Below the pieces are notes generated by a model. That model did not search any database, had not been told where the DNA came from, and saw nothing but the letters and a program-made list of their open reading frames with translations. A DNA stretch of 37,949 bases from assembly GCA_016875405.1 (NCBI GenBank), contig VGRJ01000038.1:1-37949 (forward strand). Direction: 5' to 3'. The DNA comes from Deltaproteobacteria bacterium. GTDB taxonomy: Bacteria > Myxococcota_A > Polyangia > Polyangiales > Polyangiaceae. Position numbers and translations under genes: made by a program. Positions 14,432 through 23,033 of this stretch are shown one piece after another (positions within the stretch are counted from its first letter, which is position 1; every line of letters starts with the position of its first letter).

Positions 14432-17005
14432 ATGCTACCGAGGTGCGGCGCAGGCTTTCAGCGTTGCGCCGTGGTCTGCGTCTGTGTGCTCTACGCACAG
14501 TCCGCGTGGGCGCAGGAGCCGCCGCCGCCGGCATCCGGTGAATCGAGCGCGCCCGTTGCTGAACCGGTCGCCGTCTCACCACCACGGGCCGTTTTGTCGA
14601 CCGAGGCTGCGTACCCCCCGGAAGCTTTGACTGCCCGCCGCGAAGCGCGCGTCGAGGTCTTGGTCACGGTGCTCGCCAATGGGAGCGTCGGCGAAGTTTC
14701 GGTTGCCATCTCGGGCGGGCAAGCGTTCGACGACGCAGCTGTCGCGGCGGTCCGCCTGTGGCGCTTCGAGCCCGCTCGGCGGGGCGAGCAGGCTATCGAC
14801 AGCCGCATCAGAGTCCCGTTCCAGTTCACGCTTCCTCGAGCTGATTCCGTTCCTGCTCCCCCTCCCTCGACAGAGGATGCCGGGCCTCGTGCCGACCAGT
14901 CGCCGGCGGCCGTGGCGACAATTGATGTGACGGTTCGAGGAGAGAGGCAGAGCCGAACGGAGGACCGCAGCGTCAGCGACTTCCGGATAGAGCGTGACGT
15001 CATCGTGGCGGCCCCCCGTCAGGAGGGTGCGGACGTTCTCCGTGCTGCTCCGGGCCTGTACATCGGCCGCGCCGAAGGCCCTGCCGTGGCGCACAACTAC
15101 ATGCTGCGAGGATTCGATGCGGACCATGGCCAGGACATCGAGTTCCGTGTGGGCGGGCTTCCGATCAACATGCCGTCGCACATCCACGGCCAGGGCTATT
15201 CGGACCTCGGATTTCTCATCGGCGACACCATTCGAGAGCTGCGAGTCACGGAGGGCGTCTACGACCCGCGCCAAGGAGACTTCGCGGTTGCTGGCTCCAT
15301 CGACCTGCGGCTCGGAGTAGAGGAACGTGACCGTGGCGTGAGGCTGCGGTCTGGCTACGGCTCGTGGAACACCTTCCGCCAGCTCGTACTGTGGGCCCCG
15401 CGCGAGGCACCCGAGGAAACTTTCGGCGCGGTCCAATACATGCGGACCGATGGCTTTGGTGAGAACCGTGCTGGGCAAAGCGGCAGCGGCATCTTCCAGC
15501 ACCGCTTCGGCGACGGTGAACTGACCTTCCGCGCGATCGGCATACTGCACGCCGCCCGTTCCGACCTCGCGGGCGTCGTTCGGCAAGACGACGTCGACTC
15601 GGGTCGAGTGTGCTTCACCTGCGTCTATCCGTATCCCACAGCCCAGGCGCAAAACGCGCTGGCAAATCGCTTCCTGGCCGGGCTCTTCGCCGACTATTCC
15701 GGAAGCGATGGGGCGAACGGCCAGGCTGGCCTCTGGCTCGGCTACGACAACCTTCGCATCCAGGAGAACTTCACCGGCTTTCTGCAGCAGTCTCGAGTGC
15801 TCGAGCGCGTCGGGGGTCGCGGCGACCTGATCGAGCAGCAGAACCGCACCTTCTCCCTGGGCCTGACGGGCCGCTATCGCACTTCGCCCTTTCGTCCCGC
15901 GTCCGGGGCGCATGGCACGGTCGAGGTGGGTGCAGACGGACGCCTCGATGTCATCGATCAGGCGCAGAACCTCCTCGATGCATCGGTGCGCAACCAGACG
16001 TGGGACCGCAGGGTGGACGCGAGCATCCGAGGCGTGGACCTTGGCCTTTGGGGAGACCTTGACTGGACGTTCACCAAGTACGTGAGAGTTCGGGCAGGCC
16101 TCCGTGCCGATGTTCTCTCCTACGACGTCGAAGATCGGTTAGGGAACTTCGCGCCGCTCGTAAGGCCTCAGGGCAGCTTCATCCCAGGTTTTCGTCGGAG
16201 CGCGCTCGGGCTCGCCTGGGGGCCGCGAACCAGCGTCAAGGTAAAGCCCTCCGAGTGGCTGTCGATCTTGGCCGCCTATGGCGAGGGGTACCGTTCGCCG
16301 CAGGCTCGCCTCTTGGAGGACGGAGAAGAGGCTCCCTTCTCGAAGGTCAGGTCCGCCGACTTCGGCCTTCGCTTTAACTGGGGTGACCCGCTTCGTCTTA
16401 CGGTTGGCGGTTTCTATACTCACTTGTCCGACGACGTTGCGTTCGACGCCGCGGAGGGAAGGCTCGAGAGAATCGGCGCGACGCAGCGGCTCGGCGCGGT
16501 CGCTCACGCGGTCACCCGTCCGCTCCGCTGGCTGGTGGGATCGCTGTCCTTCACGTTCGTCGACGCCACGCTGCTGGAGCCACCGCCTCCGTCGGCCGAG
16601 GAACCACAGCCCCCCTTCGTCGAGGGGCAGAATCTGCCCTTCGTCCCCCCCATCGTCATCCGCGCCGATCTCGGTGCGCGGCACACGTTCATCGAGCGCC
16701 TCGGTGGGCAGCCGTTCGGCGGGCGGTCTGGGCTTGGATTCTCGTTCCTTTCCCCGAGGCCTCTGCCCTACGGAGACCTCGCAGACCCCGTGGCCTTGCT
16801 CGACGCATCTGCCGCGCTCTCATGGGGCCCGATCGAGCTGGCATTCGAGCTCTTCAATGCTCTGAACTCGCGCTACGCCGCCGTTGAGTACTCTTTCCCC
16901 TCCGACTGGGATCCCAACGACGGCGTCCGTCCGCGTACACCAGCGCGGCACACCGCAGCCGGCGCGCCGCTGTCTTGGATGTTGTCACTGGGGGTGACGC
17001 TATGA
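14432..17005 (+). CDS. TonB-dependent outer-membrane receptor with N-terminal TonB-like domain
   Basis: With the start at 14432 the product has 857 residues: a signal peptide ending SAWAQ (about 28), a TonB C-terminal-type domain (about 50-134: AAYPPEALTARREARVEV ... AAVRLWRFEPARRG), a Pro linker, a plug (about 180-295, with EGADVLRAAPGLY, YMLRGFDADHGQDIEFRV, HIHGQGYSDL) and a 22-strand-type barrel. The barrel ends GAPLSWMLSLGVTL, close to the usual aromatic-terminated last strand. Upstream Met codons (from 14321) give no signal peptide. It should import a metal or metallophore across the outer membrane, powered by ExbBD-TonB (19324-21386). The plug His residues (H250, H252) could touch the cargo. 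Box 4 and the rest of the regulon suggest zinc; iron, nickel or cobalt are possible. Its stop overlaps the next ATG. Confidence 0.88.
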   Translation: MLPRCGAGFQRCAVVCVCVLYAQSAWAQEPPPPASGESSAPVAEPVAVSPPRAVLSTEAAYPPEALTARREARVEVLVTVLANGSVGEVSVAISGGQAFDDAAVAAVRLWRFEPARRGEQAIDSRIRVPFQFTLPRADSVPAPPPSTEDAGPRADQSPAAVATIDVTVRGERQSRTEDRSVSDFRIERDVIVAAPRQEGADVLRAAPGLYIGRAEGPAVAHNYMLRGFDADHGQDIEFRVGGLPINMPSHIHGQGYSDLGFLIGDTIRELRVTEGVYDPRQGDFAVAGSIDLRLGVEERDRGVRLRSGYGSWNTFRQLVLWAPREAPEETFGAVQYMRTDGFGENRAGQSGSGIFQHRFGDGELTFRAIGILHAARSDLAGVVRQDDVDSGRVCFTCVYPYPTAQAQNALANRFLAGLFADYSGSDGANGQAGLWLGYDNLRIQENFTGFLQQSRVLERVGGRGDLIEQQNRTFSLGLTGRYRTSPFRPASGAHGTVEVGADGRLDVIDQAQNLLDASVRNQTWDRRVDASIRGVDLGLWGDLDWTFTKYVRVRAGLRADVLSYDVEDRLGNFAPLVRPQGSFIPGFRRSALGLAWGPRTSVKVKPSEWLSILAAYGEGYRSPQARLLEDGEEAPFSKVRSADFGLRFNWGDPLRLTVGGFYTHLSDDVAFDAAEGRLERIGATQRLGAVAHAVTRPLRWLVGSLSFTFVDATLLEPPPPSAEEPQPPFVEGQNLPFVPPIVIRADLGARHTFIERLGGQPFGGRSGLGFSFLSPRPLPYGDLADPVALLDASAALSWGPIELAFELFNALNSRYAAVEYSFPSDWDPNDGVRPRTPARHTAAGAPLSWMLSLGVTL

Positions 17006-17868
17006 GGAGACGCGCACTCGCGTTGATCACGGTCGTTGCTGCAGGCTGTGCCGAGACCGGACAAGATCGCATCAGCGTTCCGCTGTTCGTTGCGGGAGCC
17101 AACGTGACCGAACCGGTCGTCGCGGCGTTTGACGTACCGCTCACCATCGAGCGCGCCGACCTCGCCTTTGGACCGCTGTATCTCTGCGCCGGAGCAACCG
17201 CGGGAGACCTCTGCGACACGGCTCGCCTCGAATGGCTCGAGACGGTCGTCGTCGATACGACGCTCGATGAGCCAGCGCGCGCAGGGGAGCTATCGGGCGT
17301 CACCGGCATGGTCCGCTCGTGGATGTACGACCTCGGCATCAGCTCCCAGCTGACCGGAACGCAGCCCTTCATCCTCGATGCAGCAAGCCAGCTTGGCGGC
17401 GCGTCTTTGGTCCTGGAGGGGCGAGTTGTCGTCGATGGCATCGAGGTTCCCTTCACCGCCTCGGTGCCGATCCAGCAGACCGATGAGACCGAGATCGGCG
17501 TGCCGGTGGTGCGCAAGAGCACCTCCGAATCGTTCTTCCGAGACGTCGACTCTGATGAGTCCGGTCTATTGCTGCGATTCGATCCGTCAGCATGGGTGCG
17601 AGGCATCGACTTCCGTCCGTACGTGTCCCGCGAGACCTGCACCAGCGGCGGACCGACCATCGCTTGCGACGGTGGGCTCGAACGCACCTGCGACGGCGAA
17701 ACCGAGCTGTCGACCCGTGACTGCACCGCGATGGGCCACGTGTGCATTCCACAAGCAGGCTGCCGAGAGCGGCTCACTATTGACGACCGAAGCGAGGCGT
17801 ACCGCAGCTTGCGGAACGCTCTCGTGAGCGGATGGCGACCTTCTTTCAACTGGGACTACGTCCCGTAA
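17002..17868 (+). CDS. Cys-rich lipoprotein coupled to the receptor
   Basis: The 288-residue product begins MRRRALALITVVAAGCAE with lipobox AAGC (Cys16). The central part is beta-like and negatively charged. A Cys cluster near 215-260 (ETCTSGG, IACDGG, RTCDGE, RDCTAMGHVC, QAGC) resembles a small disulphide-knotted module. The ATG overlaps the receptor stop (ATGA), so receptor and lipoprotein are made together. I do not know the family. By analogy with TonB receptors that work with a surface lipoprotein, it may capture the cargo for the receptor; this is inference from gene order. Confidence 0.75.
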   Translation: MRRRALALITVVAAGCAETGQDRISVPLFVAGANVTEPVVAAFDVPLTIERADLAFGPLYLCAGATAGDLCDTARLEWLETVVVDTTLDEPARAGELSGVTGMVRSWMYDLGISSQLTGTQPFILDAASQLGGASLVLEGRVVVDGIEVPFTASVPIQQTDETEIGVPVVRKSTSESFFRDVDSDESGLLLRFDPSAWVRGIDFRPYVSRETCTSGGPTIACDGGLERTCDGETELSTRDCTAMGHVCIPQAGCRERLTIDDRSEAYRSLRNALVSGWRPSFNWDYVP

Positions 17869-17901
17869 CCGACCCCTCGGGGTAACAACAAGGAGTTAGA
17901 A

Positions 17902-18909
17902 ATGGCAAAGCGGAAACTCAATTTGACCTCATGGAATCGCGCTGTCGGAGCAATGATCTGCCTCGGCACGTTCGCCGGGGGGTGTGGCAGCGAAGACGAG
18001 GCCGGGACGGGCTCTCTGACCGTGCTTGTCGAGTCGGAGGATGTCATCGTCGAGGGAATCGCGCCGGGAGACGATGTCGAAAATATCCGTGATGGCTGGG
18101 GTGTAAAGTTTGACAAGTACATTGCCACCATCGGCGATATTGATGTGCACTACTCTACGAATGATTCTTTGGCGGCGGAAGCGGGTGACGTCTTCGTCGT
18201 CGACCTGACGAAGGTTCCGTCTGGGGGGCTCGCACTCTGGACTCTTGGGGGTCTCAATGCGGGTCGGTGGGAGTTCAACTATCGGACGCCTGGTGCTGCT
18301 GACGGCTCGACGCGACACGACAGCGTCTCGCAGGCGGACTACGACGAGATGGTCGCCGAGGACTGGACTTACCACATCGACGGTCTGCTCCAGAAAGCCG
18401 ACGGTCAATCCTGCCCGCCGGCGGCGCTTGCGAAGCCCGGAGGCAAGACGCCCAACGGCAAGATGTCAGGCGGCAATGCGTGTTACGATGCGCCGAGCGT
18501 CCGCTTTACTTTCGGTGCTACTGCCGAAACGAACTTTGGTCCGTGTGAGATCGACGAGGTGCCTGGCTTTGCAATCTCCGCTGGGGGAACTCAGACGGTC
18601 GCAGCGACGATCCACGGGGATCATCTCTTCTTCAATGGGTTCCCTGAGGGCGACGAAGGCGGCGTCACTCGGCTGGCCCAGTGGCTCGCGGACTGTGACC
18701 TGAACCTCGACGGAACGGTTACCGGAGCGGAGCTCAAGGAGATCGCTCCGTCGCAGCTACCGGAGCTTGACGAGAGGTACCAGCTCGGCGGGTCGCCCAT
18801 CACGCCTCTCAATAACATGTTCGACTACGTGGTCGGCCAGCTCAAGACCCAGGGGCACTTCCAGGGCGAGGGGGAGTGTCCGTTGGACGGGGTCGGGCAT
18901 CACGATTGA
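17902..18909 (+). CDS. Lipoprotein with His motif and EF-hand-like loop, putative metal binder
   Basis: The 335-residue product has lipobox AGGC (Cys28), so it is probably a lipoprotein. It contains TYHIDG (H158), IHGDHLFF (H238, D240, H241) and DLNLDGTVTGAEL (266-278), which fits a calcium-type EF-hand loop. The tail ends in His-His-Asp. An AAGGAG ribosome site lies 7 bp before ATG 17902, and the gap to the previous gene is 33 bp, so it belongs to the receptor operon. Composition and context suggest a surface metal-binding partner of the receptor. The downstream 414-bp gap separates it from exbB. Confidence 0.75.
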   Translation: MAKRKLNLTSWNRAVGAMICLGTFAGGCGSEDEAGTGSLTVLVESEDVIVEGIAPGDDVENIRDGWGVKFDKYIATIGDIDVHYSTNDSLAAEAGDVFVVDLTKVPSGGLALWTLGGLNAGRWEFNYRTPGAADGSTRHDSVSQADYDEMVAEDWTYHIDGLLQKADGQSCPPAALAKPGGKTPNGKMSGGNACYDAPSVRFTFGATAETNFGPCEIDEVPGFAISAGGTQTVAATIHGDHLFFNGFPEGDEGGVTRLAQWLADCDLNLDGTVTGAELKEIAPSQLPELDERYQLGGSPITPLNNMFDYVVGQLKTQGHFQGEGECPLDGVGHHD

Positions 18910-19323
18910 GCCGAGCAGATCCGTGCGGCCATAGGCGCTCGTTACGGGTCATTCGCTTCGCCGCCTGCCAGGTACGGGGCTCTCGCTGTTTTCGCGCAGC
19001 CAATCTGAAAGATTCGCTCGGGCGAACAGGACCCCCGTACACGAATATCGCCGTTACAGCTTTGTTACGATGATGTTCTACGCGGAACTCGCCCTCCTCT
19101 CCTAGGGGCGGGCGGGTCCGCGCTCGACGACCAGCTGGGTGCTCTGCCGTGGGCTTCGCGGGCCACGGCGTACTCCGTCGTCCCCGCGGGCGAGGAGCTC
19201 GAATGCGCTGAGTTTCTTCAGTTGCCGCTCGCCGCCTTTCAGAACATCCTGCGTCGCCGCTGGCGCCAAGGGGACGAAGCTCTTGTGCGCGGCGAAGGCC
19301 TAGTCTGCTTGGAGTCATGAGTC
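18910..19323. other. Gap holding a possible degraded reading frame
   Basis: From 19009 to the TGA at 19318-19320 one frame is open and reads protein-like (ALDDQLGALPWASRATAYSV, LQLPLAAFQNILRRRW), yet it has no ATG, GTG or TTG start. It ends 3 bp before the exbB GTG. It may be the 3' remnant of a gene once coupled to exbB. I saw no TGCAAC box here, so whether exbB-exbD-tonB is transcribed from the receptor promoter or its own is unclear. Confidence 0.35.
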
Positions 19324-20064
19324 GTGAACACGGTTGAGTCCATCAAGCATCTTTTCCTCGCGGCCGGGGCGGGATGGGTGTTGTGGCTCCTCGCTTCGTT
19401 GTCGGTCGCGAGTCTCGCCATCGCGCTCGAGCGCTGGTTTTTCTACCGTCGCGCAGCCGGGAGCCTGCACGAGCTGGCGGCGGGACTTCATGAGCAGCTT
19501 GCGGCGCACGGGGAATTCAAGGCGGCCCAGTGGCTCGACGCTTCGAACACGGTCGCGGCGCGGGTTGCGGCGGCGGGGTTGCGGCTCGCCGAACGAGGGC
19601 CCGGTGCCGCGAGCAAAGCGATGATGAGCCGCACCGCTCTCGAGCGCGAGGACCTGGACCGTCGCCTCGCGTTCTTGGGAACGCTCGGCAACAACGCGCC
19701 GTTCATCGGTCTGTTCGGAACGGTCATCGGAGTCATCCAGGCGTTTGAGGAGCTGGGGCACAGCGCCGCCGGGCACGCCGGGGTCGGCGCGACGAGTCAG
19801 GTTGCGTCAGGTGCTGTGATGTCGGCGATCGCCGAGGCGCTGGTCGCAACGGCAGTAGGGATCGCCGTCGCGCTCCCAGCCGTCGCTGCCTACAATTACC
19901 TGCAGCGTCGTGTGGAGCATGTGCTCGCGGGTGTTGAGGTGCTGTCGAATTTGGTCCTTGCGTATTTGGAAGGCGACGAGCTGGCAGCTCCGCCCGAGAG
20001 CGCCGACCGCGAACCTGAACGGAGCCCCGCCGCACCGATTGTGTCGGTGGTTGCGAGGCGCTGA
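19324..20064 (+). CDS. exbB: ExbB/TolQ/MotA-family proton channel protein
   Basis: This 246-residue protein has three membrane helices: near 14-34 (GWVLWLLASLSVASLAIAL), near 118-140 (LGTLGNNAPFIGLFGTVIGV) and near 165-195 (ALVATAVGIAVALPAVAAYN). The GNNAPFIGLFGTVIGVI block is the classic ExbB/TolQ signature. With ExbD it forms the inner-membrane proton channel energising TonB. The start is GTG at 19324, since the ATG at 19316 is in another frame and quickly stops. It is followed at 3 bp by exbD. Its partner receptor is probably the one at 14432. Confidence 0.92.
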   Translation: MNTVESIKHLFLAAGAGWVLWLLASLSVASLAIALERWFFYRRAAGSLHELAAGLHEQLAAHGEFKAAQWLDASNTVAARVAAAGLRLAERGPGAASKAMMSRTALEREDLDRRLAFLGTLGNNAPFIGLFGTVIGVIQAFEELGHSAAGHAGVGATSQVASGAVMSAIAEALVATAVGIAVALPAVAAYNYLQRRVEHVLAGVEVLSNLVLAYLEGDELAAPPESADREPERSPAAPIVSVVARR

Positions 20065-20067
20065 ATC

Positions 20068-20496
20068 GTGGCGGGAGGCACCAACAGCCGGCGGGGGATC
20101 ATCGCAGGAATCAACGTGACGCCGCTCGTCGACATCACGTTGGTCCTGCTGGTCGTCTTCATCGTGACCGCGAAGATCGTGGTCGCTCCGGCGGTCCCAT
20201 TGGATCTTCCGCGCGCGAGTCAAGGCCAGGAGGTGCAGGTCATCTTCTCGGTCTTGCTCCCGCGAGACGGCCGCCTACTCGTCAACGGCACGCCCACGGC
20301 GAACGTCGCGGCCCTCGAGGAACGAGCCCGCTCTGCGCTCGGGGGGAACAGCGAGCTCAGGGCCGTGATCCAAGCGGATGGAGCCGTGCCACACCGCGAG
20401 GTGGTTTCCGTGCTCGATACGCTGAAGCGCGCCGGGGTCACGCGTATTGCTTTCGGGGCGCTGCCAGACGCGACGCTTGGGGTGAAAGCCGAGTGA
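20068..20496 (+). CDS. exbD: ExbD/TolR-family biopolymer transport protein
   Basis: This 142-residue protein has a short cytoplasmic N-terminus, then INVTPLVDITLVLLVVFIV, with the conserved Asp (D26) in the single membrane helix that carries protons, and a periplasmic ExbD/TolR domain ending in LDTLKRAGVTRIAFG. The GTG start is 3 bp after exbB; the stop overlaps the tonB GTG (20493) as GTGA. It works with ExbB and TonB. Confidence 0.92.
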   Translation: MAGGTNSRRGIIAGINVTPLVDITLVLLVVFIVTAKIVVAPAVPLDLPRASQGQEVQVIFSVLLPRDGRLLVNGTPTANVAALEERARSALGGNSELRAVIQADGAVPHREVVSVLDTLKRAGVTRIAFGALPDATLGVKAE

Positions 20497-21386
20497 AGGC
20501 CGCGCGACGGACGAAGGTGCGCCGGAGTGCGGCAGCGCTGTTCGACACCGTCCTGGGCGATCGCCGTTCCGAACCGCGTCTTCCGCGATGGGGGGTTCAT
20601 TCGGCGGCTTGGGCTCTCGCGCTCGGGCTGCATCTCGCTCTCTGGGCGACGGCCAACCGCGCGGAGCCCTCCCTCGAAACCTGGAGCGCTCGAATGGCCG
20701 CCCTGATCCACGAGGATCTTGTCGCGCGGGCGCCCGTCGCAATCGAGGAGCCACCACCGCCGGAACCAGAACCACAGCCAGAGCCCGTCGCCGCGCGAGA
20801 GCCACCGCCTCATTCCGAGCGCGCGCCGCAGCGCGAGCTTCGGGCATCAAGCCGACCGGAGACGCCGCTCACCCCGCGCGCCACGCCTCCGGGGCAAGTC
20901 GCGCCGCCGGCGGAATCGGGACGCATCATTGCGGAAGAAGCCGAGCTCACCGGCCCGGTTGACCTGACCGACAACACCTTCGTCATGGGCACCGCGAGCG
21001 CCTACGTCGGAGGCGCGAGCGCCAGCGGCGGTACGAATCGAGAACCCGTGCCGCGAGGTCTTGTCGCTCAAGACGCAGCACCAACGGCCACGCGAGGCCG
21101 CCCCTCTCTCTCGCGTCCCGTTCAGCTGGACGGAAGTGAATGGCGCTGCGACTGGCCCGCGTCCGCCGTCGCACAGGACATCTACCAGCAGTTCGTAGTG
21201 TTGCGCGTCGTGGTGCGGGCGGATGGCTCCGTCGAGCGAGCGACGCTCTTGAGCGATCCGGGGCATGGCTTCGGCTCGGCGGCGGTCGGGTGTGCTCGTC
21301 ACACGCGCTTCTCGCCAGCGCGAGATGCAGGCGGCGAAGCCATCCGCGCCACGTCGCCTCCCATCCGAGTGAGGTTCACACGATGA
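20493..21386 (+). CDS. tonB: TonB energy-transducing protein
   Basis: This 297-residue protein has one N-terminal membrane helix (near 33-52, HSAAWALALGLHLALWATA), a long Pro/Glu/Arg-rich periplasm-spanning region (EEPPPPEPEPQPEP near 85-98) and a TonB C-terminal domain (about 215-297: VVLRVVVRADGSVERATL ... RFSPARDAGG). Two cysteines (CDWP and GCARH) flank the domain, as in other myxobacterial TonB proteins, and may form a disulphide. It overlaps exbD by 4 bp and the next lipoprotein by 4 bp (ATGA). It delivers the proton-motive force to outer-membrane receptors. Confidence 0.9.
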   Translation: MKAARRTKVRRSAAALFDTVLGDRRSEPRLPRWGVHSAAWALALGLHLALWATANRAEPSLETWSARMAALIHEDLVARAPVAIEEPPPPEPEPQPEPVAAREPPPHSERAPQRELRASSRPETPLTPRATPPGQVAPPAESGRIIAEEAELTGPVDLTDNTFVMGTASAYVGGASASGGTNREPVPRGLVAQDAAPTATRGRPSLSRPVQLDGSEWRCDWPASAVAQDIYQQFVVLRVVVRADGSVERATLLSDPGHGFGSAAVGCARHTRFSPARDAGGEAIRATSPPIRVRFTR

Positions 21387-21676
21387 GACGCCTGACTCTG
21401 TTGATGGTCTTGACGACTTTGCTGCTCGCCGGGTGCAGCAATGAAGGAGCGTCCATGGAGCAGTGTCGCGCGATCTTCGATCGGCTGGTCACTGTCGAAC
21501 TTGAGGAGATGGGATTCAGAGATCCCGCGCTAGCCGAGTTGACGCGCGCGGAACTTTCAGCACGTCACCGTACCGAAATCGCCAAGTGTGTGGGGAGGCG
21601 CTTGCCGCCGCGCGCCATGAGCTGCGTGATGGCAGCCAACAACGCCGAAACCGTGAGCCATGAGTGCCTTCGCTGA
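21383..21676 (+). CDS. Small lipoprotein at the end of the exbB-exbD-tonB operon
   Basis: This 97-residue product starts MRRLTLLMVLTTLLLAGCSN, with a lipobox LAGC (Cys18). The mature part has four cysteines (EQCRAIF, IAKCVGR, SCVMAANN, HECLR) and is helical and charged. I know no function; small four-Cys lipoproteins of this kind follow TonB systems in myxobacteria, to my recollection. The ATG overlaps the tonB stop, which makes it a genuine member of the operon. Confidence 0.75.
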   Translation: MRRLTLLMVLTTLLLAGCSNEGASMEQCRAIFDRLVTVELEEMGFRDPALAELTRAELSARHRTEIAKCVGRRLPPRAMSCVMAANNAETVSHECLR

Positions 21677-21783
21677 TTGATCTCGCGCACGTTGCGCGTA
21701 CATGAGCGTCGAGGGGCGGCACTGACATCGCGCTGGGCATGGGTACGAGCACGAGCAGAGCGCCATCGTGGTCGGCGTAGTCA

Positions 21784-22716
21784 TCATCCGAGGGCGACGT
21801 GACCATGGCCTTCTTCGCACCGCTGCACCTCGATGGTGAGATGCGTGAGCTCGAAGCGCCCCAGCGCCTGCCGGTAGCGCCGCGTATCCTGGGGAGCTGC
21901 TGTCACCAGAGTGACGACGCAGCTCTTCTTGCCACCACCCAGCGACCACACATGGAGGTCCCTGACCCGAACGTCGTCGAGCGCCTCGAGCACCACCCGG
22001 ATTTCGTCTTCGACGGCTGACGACAGGGACACGTCGAGCAACTCGTACGCGGCGCTACGCGAGAGCCCTACGCCCCACTTGAGGATCACGAAGCCCCCGA
22101 CGATCCCCGAGACCGCGTCGAGCCAGGCCCAGCCGAGAAACCGACCGGCGAGCAGCGCCGCGATCGCGAGAACGCTGGTGAACGCGTCCGCGACGACGTG
22201 CATGAACGCCGCGCGGTGGTTGTGATCGTGCTCGCCGTCATGGTCGTCGTCGTCGTCGTCGTCGTGCGAGTGCAGCAGGAAGACGCTCACGAGGTTCACG
22301 ACGAGGCCCAGCACCGCGACCGGGAGGGAGCTCACGAAGTCAATCGCGTGGGGACGCAGGAGCCGCTCCACCGATTCAACCACCATGGCGATGGCGACCA
22401 GTCCGAGCGCTACTGCGCTGGTGTAGCCCGCGAGCGCGCGTACCTTGCCGGTACCGAAGGCGAAGGCTCGATGCCCCGCGAAGCGTCGAGAGACCCAGTA
22501 TGCGACGCTCGCGAGCCCGAGCGCTCCGACGTGCGTGGCCATGTGCCAGCCGTCGGCCAGCAGGGCCATCGAGTGCGTCGCGTACCCGACCACGATTTCG
22601 ACGCCCATCATCGCCGCGGTCAACAACACGACCAACTGAACCCCGCGCTCTCGTCGCCGTGGGGACGGCACCTGTCGCGCGGCGCAACTCTCGGGTGTCG
22701 CGAGCTGGTCGTGCAT
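21784..22716 (-). CDS. Cation diffusion facilitator, DmeF-like metal exporter
   Basis: This 310-residue CDF transporter has six membrane helices. Helix 2 carries SMALLADGWHMATH (D55, H58) as in DmeF-type Co/Ni/Zn exporters, helix 5 carries H173-VVA-D177, and the cytosolic loop between helices 4 and 5 is extremely His/Asp-rich (HSHDDDDDDDHDGEHDHNH, 149-167). The C-terminal domain (about 230-305) has DLHVWSLGGGKKSCVV, the usual dimer and metal-sensing domain. It exports divalent metals in exchange for protons. It starts 6 bp after the RcnR/CsoR-like gene and is surely co-transcribed with it; the operator at 23004 should control both. Confidence 0.9.
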   Translation of the reverse strand: MHDQLATPESCAARQVPSPRRRERGVQLVVLLTAAMMGVEIVVGYATHSMALLADGWHMATHVGALGLASVAYWVSRRFAGHRAFAFGTGKVRALAGYTSAVALGLVAIAMVVESVERLLRPHAIDFVSSLPVAVLGLVVNLVSVFLLHSHDDDDDDDHDGEHDHNHRAAFMHVVADAFTSVLAIAALLAGRFLGWAWLDAVSGIVGGFVILKWGVGLSRSAAYELLDVSLSSAVEDEIRVVLEALDDVRVRDLHVWSLGGGKKSCVVTLVTAAPQDTRRYRQALGRFELTHLTIEVQRCEEGHGHVALG

Positions 22717-22722
22717 GCTTGG

Positions 22723-22995
22723 TTACCCTACGAATTGGCGGATGACGCGCGCGAGCTCCGTCGCCGCGACCTCGCGCTCTCCCTTGGAGATGCGCGGCGC
22801 GGCCAGGTGGTCCTCGAGATGGTCACATAAAACTTCGGCCGCGAGGGCGTTGATGGCTCCCCGCGCCGCCGCGATGGTGCGCACAACCTCCTCGCACCCG
22901 CGCTCCTCGGTGAGCGCCCGCTCCACGGCCTCGATCTGCCCTTTGACTCGGCGGATCCGCGCCACCAGGCTCTTCTTATGCCCGACCGTGTGCAT
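22723..22995 (-). CDS. RcnR/CsoR-family metal-sensing repressor (DmeR-like)
   Basis: This 90-residue all-helical protein reads MHTVGHKKSLVARIRRVKGQ and then ERGCEEVVRTIAAARGAIN. Cys34, His59 and His63 match the Cys-His-His ligand pattern of RcnR (Ni/Co), with an N-terminal His2 as the extra ligand; Cys57 is an additional candidate. Such repressors leave DNA when metal binds and derepress an efflux pump, here the CDF exporter 6 bp downstream. The ATG at 22995 lies 8 bp from a palindrome typical of its family (23004-23021), so it should be autoregulated. Confidence 0.88.
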   Translation of the reverse strand: MHTVGHKKSLVARIRRVKGQIEAVERALTEERGCEEVVRTIAAARGAINALAAEVLCDHLEDHLAAPRISKGEREVAATELARVIRQFVG

Positions 22996-23003
22996 GACGA
23001 CAG

Positions 23004-23021
23004 GATACCCCGGGTGGTATC
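23004..23021. promoter_or_regulatory. RcnR/CsoR-type operator
   Basis: GATACCCCGGGTGGTATC has perfect GATACC/GGTATC arms around a GC-rich core, the form expected for CsoR/RcnR family operators (TACC, G/C tract, GGTA). It lies 8 bp upstream of the repressor start on the leftward strand and 12 bp from the Zur-like box on the other side. Confidence 0.7.
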
Positions 23022-23033
23022 GCATGTCGAGGA

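Noticed and set aside
20740-20800. Short CCA/GAA-rich repeats as a repeat array
   Set aside because: They encode the Pro/Glu-rich spacer of TonB.
22221-22272. GTC/GAC trinucleotide repeat as a microsatellite of interest
   Set aside because: It encodes the His/Asp-rich metal-binding loop typical of CDF exporters, so it is explained by the protein.
21784-22830. Forward-strand open frame opposite the CDF gene with a run of Val codons
   Set aside because: It is the antisense image of the His/Asp-rich loop and lacks any domain; the CDF protein on the reverse strand is unmistakable.
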